A stretch of 64,000 nt of DNA, from assembly GCA_028826165.1 (NCBI GenBank), contig JAPDFW010000008.1, positions 33,859-97,858 of the forward strand, written 5' to 3'. The position numbers and the translations under genes were made by a program. Below the pieces are notes generated by a model, which was not told the origin of the DNA, ran no database searches, and was given only the letters and a program-made list of their open reading frames with translations. Positions 10,601-21,786 of the stretch are shown one piece after another. This DNA comes from Anaeramoeba ignava (taxonomy: Eukaryota > Metamonada > Anaeramoebidae). Each line of letters opens with the position of its first letter. Within the stretch, counting starts at the first letter, position 1.

Positions 10601-13600
10601 AAATGAGCTTAAATATCCTTGTTTTGTTAAAAGTTGCTGTTGGAAATTCATAAAAAGAAGAGGATTGATTGTTGTTGGTGAATTAGGGATTCCAAACGGA
10701 ATTTGGAGGATTTGCGACAAGGAAAAATGGATAGGATTCAATAAATGGAGATTATCGAGTTCAATCAAATATGATTCAATTTCTTGGTTTGTTTTCTTGA
10801 GAATAAATGTGTTTTTTCCTGGGAAATCACATTGTATTTGCTGCGGAGTTTGGGGATCATATTCCTTCTGCAATTCTGCAAATAGAGGAATTTCCAATTT
10901 TGTCTTGATATAATAAACAACAACATCCATCAAATGCCGAATTCCTTGGGATTCAATAAATTGATTGCACCATTCCACATTTTTTATGCTTGAAATGTGC
11001 GTGAATTGAATAGGGAATTTCTCTTGATATTTTTCAAACGAAATGAACTTCAAATGATCAATTATCTGAAGTCCATATAGTAATTCCTGTTCTTTTTGTT
11101 TAGGTAAAAGAGAATCCCAATCATCAAGATTCATATTTTTGGGAAAATTGAGAAATTTCTGAAGAAAATTGTGACTTGTTGGGAGTTGTTGAATTAAATA
11201 CCAAGATGGCTTTATAAAAGATGGATCTAGTTCAATTAATTTCCAAAAAAACGAGAAATAGTTCATAAAAATATCTTCTAGTGAAAAAGGTGATGACTTT
11301 TTTGTTGTTGTTGTTTTTTTTTTAACAAAAGAAAATGATGAAAAAAAATTAGAATTGAATATTTAATGAAATGAATTGAATATTATTTAAGGAAATGAAT
11401 ATAATATTTAATGAAATGAATTGAATATTTAAGGAAATGAATTGAATATTTAAGGAAATTAATTGAATATTTAATGAAATGAATTGAATAATATTTAATG
11501 AAATGAATATAATATTTAAGGAAATGAATTGAATATTTAATGAATTGAATATATTATTTAATGAAATGAATTGAATATTTAATGAAATGAATTGAATATT
11601 TAATGAAATGAATTAAATATTTAAGGAAATGAATTGAATATTTAATGAATTGAATAATATTTAAGGAATTGAATATTATTTAAGGAAATGAATATAATAT
11701 TTAATGAAATGAATAGAATATTTAAGGAAATGAATTGAATATTTAATGAAATGAATTGAATATTTAAGGAATTGAATATTATTTAATGAATTGAATATTT
11801 AATGAATTGAATAATATTTAAGGAATTGAATAATATTTAAGGAAATGAATTGAATATTTAAGGAAATGAATTGAATATTTAATGAATTGAATTGAATTGA
11901 ATATTTAATGAAATGAATATAATATTTAAGGAAATGAAATGAATATTTAATGAATTGAATTGAATATTTAATGAAATGAATTAAATATTTAAGGAAATTA
12001 ATTGAATAATATTTAAGGAAATTAATTGAATAATATTTAATGAAATGAATATTATTTAATGAAATGAATTAAATATTTAAGGAAATGAATAGAATATTAT
12101 TTAAGGAAATGAATTGAATATTATTTAATGAATTGAATATTATTTAAGGAATTGAATATTTAAGGAAATGAAAAGAAACAAACTTGAGAAAATGATTGAT
12201 TGGAAATTTCTGGATGTAAATTGTCTTCAATAAGAACAATATCACCAATAGAATCAACTGTAGGAAACAAACCTAGTTTTTTAAGATTCACATCAACAAA
12301 TCCATTAAATTTTGATTCAATCAAAATGACAAATTGCTTCAGCAATACATTTGAAGGAATATAGACCTTCGTTTTGTAAAATTTCCCATCGTTAGGGTTT
12401 GTAAACGAGATCACTTTGGATATTTCTCGAGTATTTGAGTTGAGATAGTGAGGAAATTGTGTCAATTTGTTAACGTTTTTGTGCTGATAAGTTTGAAGTA
12501 TGTTTGACAAAATGGAAAATATTTTAGACACTTTTTTTTGGGAATCTTCAAGTGATTCTTGCCCAAATTTCTTGATAACATGATTTAACTTTTTGATTTC
12601 TCTCTTGATTAATTTGGATAATATTTTGGGGATTTGGAAATAATCCATTAAATATCGAATGGAATTTCTCTCAACTTTTGGATCATCGCATTCCGAAATT
12701 ATTAAAAATAAAAGATTGATTTGATTTTCCAGCGAGTTTTGGTTTGGAATGCGAGACAACTTGATAAAATGATCCCATTCATCGATTGTGATTGTTTTGA
12801 AATTGAAATTCTGAATGACAAAGTCCAACAAATTCTGGTTTTCAAACTGATCCATTTTGATATCATATTGCGCATTGATTTGCTCATGTTTCATAAAAAA
12901 CTCCAAAAAAAGTGTTCTTTCCCGCAAGTTTTGAGGATGGAAAATAAACTCCTCTATCAATTTTGTCAAGATGGAGTTGCTAATTTTGAGCGCAAATTTC
13001 TCATTCAAAAAACTGAGAAAAGATTGTAAATGAGAAATTGGATCAGAATTTGTGTTTTGATTTTCGGGTTGTTTGCGTAAATTGAGCTGGTAAAAAATCT
13101 CTTGAAGAACTAATTCCATCAAATTTTGTGCAAACAATCGCAGTTGCTTTGAAGGAGTTCCTGGGAAGTTGTTTTGGATATCAAGTTTGATAATTTCAAA
13201 TGATGATTTTAAATTTTGGTGAAATTTGATATTTTCCTTCATTTGGTTCTCATATAATTGTCTCGACATAAAGGGAATCAGCGTCAAGAAATATTCCATG
13301 ATTTGCTTCTGCAGATCTTCCGAGACTTGTGAGTCTTCTGAAATACGGTTCCATATCACTGGAATTCCAATGAAATCATAAACTTTTTTTTCAATTTTTG
13401 CGGATTGGAATTTTTTCTGATCAAGCAACTTCAGTATTTCAAGATGTATTGCTGAAAAAACCCGATCTTCCACACTTTTTAATCTCTCGCATATTAACTG
13501 TAGATTTCCGTCAGTGCCATAACTGGAAATTGTTTGAAACAGAGGTAGAAAAATTTCTAACGGAAATGATGGATCGGGATTTTGCAAAAATTTTGAGCAT

Positions 13601-16600
13601 AAAATGTCAATTACAACAGAATTAATCTTATTGCTACGCTTTGCAAATTTCTCCAAAATATAATTTGCTTGCAAGAATATTTGCGCGAGATCTTCCGAGT
13701 TGTCTTGGATTGTTGGAGGCTGAATGCTTGATAAAAAATATCCAAAATAATTTTCAACAGTTATACAAATTAAGTTGAAATTTTTGTGTGAAATTTTGCT
13801 TTCATATTTCGCAATTCGATCAATAAAGTTATTCATCACATAAAGACCAAGTGTTTTTTCAATTTGAACTGTTTGTTCACTGAAGATTTTTCCGATGAAG
13901 TTGTTGTAAAATTTGTCGATTTTTTGGAACGTGAAATGAATTGAAAATAAATTGTTTGAAATGATTTCAAGATTATCAACAATTTTATCAATTGAGTCAA
14001 TGATTTCAATCGAAATGCTTTTTTGAATAGAAAGAGAAAAAAGGGTTAAAATTGAAAATGCGTTTTGAATTGCATTTTTTAATATTTCTTGATTTTTAAA
14101 GAAAATGGAGCACTTTTAATTTGAATTTTTTCAGAATTAATTTTAATTTTGATTTTGATTTTAAATTTGATTTTAATTTTAAATTTTATACAAATTTAAT
14201 AATGTTTGAAAACGATAGAAGAGAATTTAAAGAAAAATCTTTTTTCACTAAAAAAGAAGATTCAAGAATTTGGATTCCTTGTTTTTCTTCAATAAATTCC
14301 ATAATTTTTTCTGCAAAACAAAAGGATTTAGTATCATTTTTCTATAAGAAATTAAAGAGAGAAGAAAAAATCACAATTTTTTTTTGTTTAAATGAAATTT
14401 TTTTAAAAAACGAACAGAAAATTTTCTATTTCCAGTTAATTTAACAAAATTATTTGAAATTGTTTTTAAATTTTGATTCAATTTTCCTTGTGAATTGATC
14501 ACTTTTTCTAATACTTTATCAAGTAGAGAAATGAAAAGAGTTTGATTTTCTGAAGTTTTTAATAAACATAATAAAACTATCATCTTCAAAATTTCCAAAA
14601 TTAATTTTGGAGAAGTTTCTCTTTAAAAATGTTTTTTTTAAATAAAAATTAATATTTTTTGTTTTGAATTTAAAAAAAAAGAAATGAAAGAAACTTGATA
14701 TAAAGTTGCTCCATTTTACGAATTTGAGAAGAAATTTCATTTATAAGTTCAAATTGAAGTAAATTTATAAATTCTTCTTCTTGTGATTTTTCAAGTCTTT
14801 TTTGATTAATTGCTTGAAGAATTTCGAGAATAATTTCGAAAGCTTGTGAAGGATTTTCTAAATTTTTCAATATTTAATATTTTAATATTTTTAATGAATT
14901 TTTAAATTTTTCAATTTTGGAATTTGTAAATAAATTTATAAATAAAGTTATAAATAAATTTGTAAATAGATTTGTAAATAGATTTGTAAATAATTTTTGA
15001 AATGAATTTGTAAATAAATTTGTAAATAAAGTTGTAAATAAATTTTAAATTTAAATAAATTTTAATAAATTTGTAAATAAATTTATAAATAAATTTGTAA
15101 ATAAATTTATAAATAAATTTGTAAATAAATTTGTAAATAAATTTATAAATAAATTTGTAAATAAATTTATAAATAAAGTTGTAAATAAATTTATAAATAA
15201 ATTTGTAAATAAATTTATAAATAAGTTGTAAATAAAATAAACAAATTTATAAATAAATTTATGTAAATAAAATTTGTAAATAAATTTATAAATAAATTAA
15301 AATAAAAAAATTTATAAATAAATTTGTAAATAAAAATTTGTAAATAAAATAAATTTACATAAATAAATAAATTTGTAAATAAATTTGTAAAAATAAATTT
15401 ATAAATAAATTTTTTATAAATAAATTTTAAATAAATTTGTAAATAAATTAAAAAATAAAATAAATTTATAAATAAATTTGTAAAATAAATTTATAAATAA
15501 ATTTATAAAATAAACAAGTAAATAAATTTATAAATAAATTTGTAAATAAATTTTAATTTATAAACAAATTTTGTCAAGTTTTTTGTAAAAATTTGTAAAA
15601 ATAAATTTATAAATAAATTTATAAACAAATTTGTAAATAAATTTATAAAATAAATTTATTTGTAAATAAATTTAAATAAATAAATTTAAATAAATAAAAT
15701 AAATTTGTAAATAAATTTATAAATAAAATTTGCTTAAAATAAATTTGTAAATAAATTTATAAATAAATTTGTAAATAAATTTATAAATAAATTTGTAACA
15801 AAATTTGTATAAATTTTAAATAAAATAAATAAATTTATAAAAAAATTATAAATAATTTGTAAAAATAAATTTTAAATAAATAAATAAATTTGTAAATAAA
15901 TTTATAAAAATAAATTTGTAAATAAATAAATAAATTTATAAATAAATAAATTTATAAATAAAGTTGTAAATAAAATAAATGTAAATAAATTTAAAACAAT
16001 AAATAAATAAATAAATTTAAATAAATAAATTTTAAATAAATAAAAAATTTGTAAATTATAAATAAATTGTAAATAAATAAATTTAAATAAATTTGTAAAA
16101 TAAAATAAATTTGTAAATGTAAATTTGTAAATAAATTTTTCAATAAATAAATTTGTAAATAATAAAGTAATGAAAAATTTGTAAATAAATAAATAAATAA
16201 AAATTTATAAATAAATTTTAAAAATAAATAAATTTATAAATAATTTTGTAAAACAATAAATAAATAAATTTGTAACAATTTGTAAATAAATTTATAAATA
16301 AATTTGTAAATAAATTTATAAATAAATTTAAATAAAATAAATTTATAAAAATAAGAAATAAATTTGTAAATAAATTGTAAAACAAATTTATAAATAAATT
16401 TGTAAAAAAATTTATAAATAAATTTATAAATAAAATTTATAAATAAATTTGTAAATAAATTTATAAATAAATTTAAAAATAAAATTTATAAATAAAGTTG
16501 TAAATAAATTTATAAATAAATTTAAAAATAATAAATAAAGTTGTAAATAAATTTGTAAATAAATTTATAAATAAATTTTTACTGAAAAGTGTTGTAAATT

Positions 16601-16723
16601 TATAAATAAATTTTGAGGTATTCAATTTCTTTTTGAAAATGGTGTTGTTAATAAATGGGAATAATTTTTAAAATCAAGAAATTGATTTTTTTTATTAGAT
16701 TGAAAAAAATTTGAAAAATTCAT
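7601..16723 (-). CDS. Giant USP9X/USP34-family protein, predicted catalytically inactive
   Basis: Deduced exons: ~16723-16584 (frame break inside), 14857-14695, 14620 to 14446 or 14416, 14112-12184, 11296-7601; the last joins are phase-consistent, giving roughly 2,000 residues. Most of it is helical-repeat scaffold like USP9X/USP24/USP34. The ubiquitin-hydrolase fold lies near the C-terminus. Where active enzymes have GLxNxGATCYMNSxxQQLF, this protein reads GFKSEDIPIDFIIQQLFF (about 9633-9580), so the nucleophile is absent. The zinc-knuckle region reads FYCPSCSKNVQGIKQR (about 9040-9085), followed by a FHIQRKA strand like xHLKRF. The GHYYSYI histidine box is replaced by KDRVNFFSSLV (about 8810-8850). 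QN and N runs are inserted in the domain. Probable role: ubiquitin-binding or scaffold pseudo-deubiquitinase. The first exon and start are weak; the USP assignment is firm. Confidence 0.75.
11297..12183 (-). repeat. (GAATTGAATATTTAAGGAAAT)n intron of the USP-like gene
   Basis: An 887-bp array of about 20-bp units mixing AATGAATTGAATATTTAA and AAGGAAAT. In gene sense it starts GTTTGT after codon CAA and ends AAAAAAG before TCA, phase 0. The protein reads through as NQSFSQ-SSPFSLEDIF. Confidence 0.85.
14858..16582 (-). repeat. (AAATTTATAAATAAATTTGTAAAT)n probable first intron of the USP-like gene
   Basis: About 1.7 kb of degenerate 12/24-bp units AAATTTATAAAT and AAATTTGTAAAT. In gene sense a GTAAAA donor at 16582-16581 and a TTTAG acceptor at 14859-14858 allow a phase-1 join. 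No other gene is seen inside. Confidence 0.65.
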
Positions 16724-16788
16724 TTAAATTTTTTTTTGAAATGAGAAAAATGAAAAAATTAAAAAATCATTTTTTTTCTTTTTAAAAA
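16724..16788. promoter_or_regulatory. 65-bp putative bidirectional promoter
   Basis: Between the proposed USP-like start (16723, minus) and the RCC1-BTB pseudogene start (16789, plus). It holds CATTTTTTTTCTTTTTAAAAA just before the plus ATG and AAAAATGAAAAA, the same element on the minus strand. The plus copy is repeated almost exactly before the paralogue start at 18735. Confidence 0.4.
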
Positions 16789-18700
16789 ATGAATGATTGT
16801 TTATTTTTTGGTCAAAATCAATATCCAAAACTTATCAAAAATGAACCAAATAAAATAGCAAAACCAATTCAATTTAAATTTGAAAATGAAAATGAAAATG
16901 AAAATGAAAAACAAATTAAACAAATTTCATCAGCAAATTTTTCAACAATTTTCCTTTTTAAAAATGGAAAAGCAATAGAATATTTAAATGATAAAGATTC
17001 AAAACAAAAATCCTGAAAAATTCAAATTGAAGAAAATATTCAAAAAGTAACTGTTGGTTATCATAATGAAGCTATTTTAACAATAGAAGGAAATGTATTT
17101 TTGCAATTTTCCTTTTGAAAATGGGAGAATATAAAGATTCAAAACAAAAATATATTAACAAAAAATACAAAAGAATTTATCAATATTTCATCATTAATTG
17201 AAGATCCAAATGATAGAATAATTGAAGATATTGTTTCTGGTTACAGTTCAATTTACTTATTAACTTCAAATCAAAATGTTTATGGAATTGGTTCAAATCA
17301 ATATTGTCAACTTGGTTTTGATTTTAAAACACTTTATGAAACAGAAAAACCAATTTTAATGATGAAAAATGTTTCTAAAATATTTTCAGGAAATACATCA
17401 GATTGCATTTTTCTTTTAAATTCAAATCAAGAATTATTTGGATGCGGATATAATTATTCTGGTCAACTTGGATTAGGAGAATCAAGAAAAGAAGAAACAG
17501 AAATCCAAAAATTAACCAAAATCCAAAATATTCCAAAAGGCAAAATAATTGATATTCAATATGGAATTTCTTTTTCAATAATGTTGATTGAAAATCAAAA
17601 CGAAAACCCAAAAAGAAAACTTTATTCATGTGGATATTATGGATATAATGGACTTGGCAAAATACTTGAAAATACTTATGAATTTACTGAAATCAAATCA
17701 TCTTTATTTGAAGATAATGATGATAATATTCTTGATTTTTCTGTTGGACATTCTCATACTTTGATTTTAACTTCTAAAGGGAAAGTAATTGGATTTGGAG
17801 ATAATTATTATGGTCAATTAGGAACTGAAGATACAAATAATCAATCAATTCCAATTCAAATTGAACTTCCTAAATTAAGATTTAATGAAAATATTTCTAA
17901 TTATCATGTTCTTTGTGGATCTTTAAAATCATTCCTTTATTCTTCTCCTTCTTTTTCCAATCTTGAAGAAGATTTGATAAAATTATTTAGAAGAAAAGAA
18001 TTTTGTGATATTTCATTTAAAACAGAAAATGGAGAAATAATTGAAGCTCATAAATTAATATTGAAATATAGATTAAATCAAAATCAAAATCAAAATCAAA
18101 ATGAAAAACTTCAAGAAATTATTTCAAAAAAATCAATTAAAGAATCAAATCAAATATTTGAAATGATTTATTCAAACAAAATTATAAATCCAAAATTATA
18201 TTCTGAAATTAAAGAAATTATAAATTTAAATGAAAAAATTGAAGAAACAATGAAAAGAATTTATTTAAATGAAAATGAAAAAGATTTTATTATTGAAAGA
18301 AAAGAAAAACAGTATAAATTTCCCAAAATTAATATTAATAATGAGAAGTGAATTATATCGAGGAATGTTTTTATCTGTAACTGAAGACAAATCTAAATAA
18401 AGTTACAGATTATAGTGAATTAAGTAATGAATCATTTCAAATATTTGAATATTGGATTTATTCAAATCAAATTAAAAATGAAATTGAAATTACACAAGAA
18501 ATAATTGAAGAAATTAAAATTGGAATTGATTATTTTCAATTAAATCAAACAAATCCAAATTTATTTGATTTATTAATTAATAAATTTAATAACCAAAATC
18601 AAAATCAAAATTAAAATCAAAATCAAAATCAAAATCAAAATCAAAATTAAAATCAAAATCAAAATCAAAATCAAAATCAAAATCAAAATTAAAATAAAAA
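16789..18700 (+). pseudogene. RCC1-BTB pseudogene, tandem paralogue of the next gene
   Basis: It starts MNDCLFFGQNQYPKLIKN, closely matching the neighbour that starts at 18735, and can be aligned to it along its length. Lesions: an early TGA at 17014; a second TGA near 17117 inside an insertion that copies the gene's own upstream segment (the FLFKNGKAIEY...KDSKQK region); a one-base insertion (CCC for CC) near 18325 giving a stop at 18349; one extra A in the AATCTAAATAAAG stretch near 18396; and TAAAAT variants stopping the NQ tail. The longest open stretch, 17359-18351, retains RCC1 repeats (GCGYNYSGQLGLG, GFGDNYYGQLG) and the first BTB start. Likely non-functional, unless some indels are sequencing errors. 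Confidence 0.75.
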
Positions 18701-18734
18701 TTAAAATTTTTTTTTCATTTTTTTCTTTTTAAAA

Positions 18735-20721
18735 ATGAATGAAATTTTATTTTTTGGTCAAAATGAATATCCAAAACTTATCAAAAATAAATCAAAAGGA
18801 ATAACAAAACCAATTCAATTTAAATTTGAAAATGAAAATGAAAATGAAAATGAAAATGAAAAAGAAAAAGAAAAATGAAAATGAAAATGAAAATGAAAAA
18901 CAAATTAAACAAATTTCATCAGGAAACTTTTCAACAATTTTCCTTTTTAAAAATGGAAAAGCAATAGAATATTTAAGAGATTCAAATCAAAATCCTGAAA
19001 AAATTCAAATTGAAAATATTCAAAAAGTGTCTGTTGGTCATGAAAATGAAGCTATTTTAACATTAGAAGGAAATGTATTTGCAAAAGGAAAATATATTAA
19101 TTCAAAAAATCCAAAAGAATTTATTAATATTTCATCATTAATTGAAGATACAAATGATAGAGTAATTGAAGATATTGTTTCTGGTTACAGTTCAATTTAC
19201 TTATTAACTTCAAATCAAAATGTTTATGGAATTGGTTCAAATGGTTGGGGTCAACTTGGTTTGCATTATGAAACACTTCAAAGAACAGAAAAACCAATTT
19301 TAATGATGAAAAATATTTCTAAAATATTTTCAGGAAATACATCAGATTGCATTTTTCTTTTAAATTCAAATCAAGAATTATTTGGATGCGGATATAATTA
19401 TCATGGTCAACTTGGATTAAAAGAAGCAATACTACAGGCAAAAGTCTATAAATTAACTCAATTCCAAAATATTCCAAAAGGCAAAATAATTGATATTAAA
19501 GGTGGATTTAATCATTCAATAATGTTAATTGAAGATGAAGATGAAAATGAAAATGAAAATGAAAATCCAAAAAGAAGACTTTATTCAACTGGAGATTATA
19601 AATCTAATGCACTTGGCAAGGCTCAAGATACAAAAATATTTACTGAAATCAAATCACCTTTATTTGAAAATGATGAAGATAATATTCTTAAAATTTCTTG
19701 TGGACAATATCATAATTTGATTTTAACAACAAATGGGAAATTGATAGTATTTGGAAATAATGAATTTGGTCAATTAGGAACTGGAGATATAAACCATCAA
19801 CCAACTCCAATTCAAATTGAACTTCCTAAATTAAGATTTAATGAAAATATTTCCAATTATCATGTTTCTTGTGGAAATAATAAATCATTTCTTTATTATT
19901 CTCCTCATTCTTTTTCCAATCTTGAAGAAGATTTTATAAAATTATTTGAAAGAAAAGAATTTTGTGATATTTCATTTAAAACAGAAAATGGAGAAATAAT
20001 TGAAGCTCATAAATTAATATTGAAATATAGATTAAATCAAAATCAAAATCAAATTGAAAAACTTCAAGAAATTATTTCAAAAAAATCAATTAAAGAATCA
20101 AATCAAATATTTGAAATGATTTATTCAAACAGAATTATAAATCCAATATTATATTCAGAAATTAAAGAAATTATAAATTCAAATGAAAAAATAGAAGAAA
20201 CAATGAAAAGAATTTATTTAAATGAAAATGAAAATGAAAATGAAAAAGATTTTATAATTGAAAGAGAAGAAAAACAATATAAATTTCCAAAATTAATATT
20301 AATAATGAGAAGTGAATTATATCGAGGAATGTTTTTATCTGTAACAGAAGACAAATCTAATAAAGTTACAGATTATAGTGAATTAAGTAATGAATCATTT
20401 CAAATATTTGAATATTGGATTTATTCAAATCAAATTAAAGATGAAATTGAAATTACACAAGAAATAATTGAAGAAATTCAAATTGGAATTGATTATTTTC
20501 AATTAAATCAAACATATCCAAATTTATTTGATTTATTAATTAATAAATTTAATAATCAAAATCAAAATCAAAATCAAAATCAAAATCAAAATCAAAATCA
20601 AAATCAAAATCAAAATCAAAATCAAAATCAAAATCAAAATCAAAATCAAAATCAAATTCAAATTCAAATTCAAAATCAAAATCAAAAAAAGAATAAAGAA
20701 AAAAATTGTTTAATTTTTTAA
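18735..20721 (+). CDS. RCC1-repeat/BTB protein with CaaX-like C-terminus
   Basis: The start at 18735 (MNEILFFGQNEYPKLIKN) is homologous to the pseudogene start. The frame changes at an A5 run (18871-18875) within an EN/KE tract; removing one A gives one protein of about 660 residues. RCC1-type beta-propeller repeats follow (GIGSNGWGQLGL, GCGYNYHGQLGL, STGDYKSNALG, FGNNEFGQLGTGD). Then comes a degenerate BTB (LFERKEFCDISFKTENGE...AHKLIL) and a second BTB with the local signature SELYRGMFLSVTEDKSNKV. A (NQ)n tract leads to KKNKEKNCLIF, a basic patch plus a possible CaaX prenylation box. BTB domains usually dimerise or recruit cullin-3, and RCC1 propellers bind partners; the exact function is unknown. 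No introns seen. Confidence 0.75.
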
Positions 20722-20740
20722 GAAATCAAATAAAAGAAAC

Positions 20741-21560
20741 TCAAAAACAAGAACACCCTTTAGATTTTTCATCTTTTCTTTGTGGTTTTTGAGTATTTAA
20801 TTGCTTTTTTTGTTTTGATTTTTTTTCTTGAATTAAATTTGGAGATTCTGAAACTTGAAAAAATTCCATTGCTTCTTCAATTTCTTGTAATAAATTCTTT
20901 GGAATATTATGAACATCCAATTCATTACAATAAAGAAATTTCAAAAAAATTTCCATTGATTTAATACTCAGCATTGATAAATCAGTCACTTGATTTGATT
21001 CATCTTGAACACTAACAAACATTCCTCTAAAAAATCCACTTCTTGCTGCCAAAACTTCTTTATGAGCTAAAAAACTTTTTTCTGTTCCTTTTGATTCATC
21101 TTTTTTGATAATCTTGAAATTTTTGCTTTCGTTTTGTGAATATAAATCCAAAAAACTTTTCTGCAATCCAACCAAATTAGATTTTGATTCAATTTCTTTT
21201 GCACTCATTCCAATTTCTTCTCCAATTTTAAATATTAAATTTTGTGAGTTTGGAAATTCTGCAAAATTTAAATTTCCACTATAAATCCACTTAAGAAATA
21301 TTTCCAGTTCTTTTTTCTCTTTTTTGATACTTATTAGTTTTAAATTTTCCAGATTTTTCCCAATTCTGTTTTCTAAAATGAGTTTATGAGAACAAACTTT
21401 TCCTTCTCTCGTTTCAAAATCAAAATCACACAACTCTTGTCTATCAAAAAATTGTAAATAATCTTGAACTAATGTGAAAAATAAAAGAATTTGAATTTCA
21501 GGATCATCAGTTAATTGAAAAGCTTGAAGATTCTTTTGATTTCCATTTTGATTTAAACAA
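20741..21560 (-). CDS. BTB-domain protein with CSCF tail, 5' end unresolved
   Basis: The open frame runs to about 21560 with no in-frame ATG. Readable start: NLQAFQLTDDPEIQILLFFT, then a first BTB-like segment (FFDRQELCDFDFETREGK...SHKLIL, KWIYSGNLNF) and a second (NFKIIKKDE...AHKEVLAARSGFFRGMFVSV, then DESNQVTDLS). This is the same two-BTB layout as the RCC1-BTB neighbours, but no RCC1 repeats precede it. An ATG at 21660 encodes MIYFGLN, resembling the start of RCC1-BTB relatives, but I found no phase-consistent splice to the BTB part. The protein ends KSKGCSCF, a CaaX-like or dual-cysteine lipidation tail. It converges with the RCC1-BTB gene at 20721 across 19 bp. Confidence 0.65.
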
Positions 21561-21786
21561 AAAAAAAAGACAAAAAGTAAAATTTAAATTTGTAAAAAAA
21601 TTATTTTTGAAAGTTTTCAATTTTTTGATTTTACTTCCTATTTAATCCAAAATAAATCATTACTAAATATTCTTTTCTTTTCTTCTTCTTTTCATAACTC
21701 AAAAAAAATTACTTCCTAAATTGAAAAATATTATATTTTCATATTAAAATAAAAATTTAAATAATTAATTAGTTTTTTTTTTTGAT

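Noticed and set aside
10185-10913. 242-codon plus-strand frame
   Set aside because: Antisense shadow of the USP-like coding sequence; the minus frame shows family motifs and runs far longer.
17014-17016. In-frame TGA as selenocysteine or reassigned codon
   Set aside because: Neighbouring indels and the intact paralogue show a simple lesion; other genes use TAA and TGA as normal stops.
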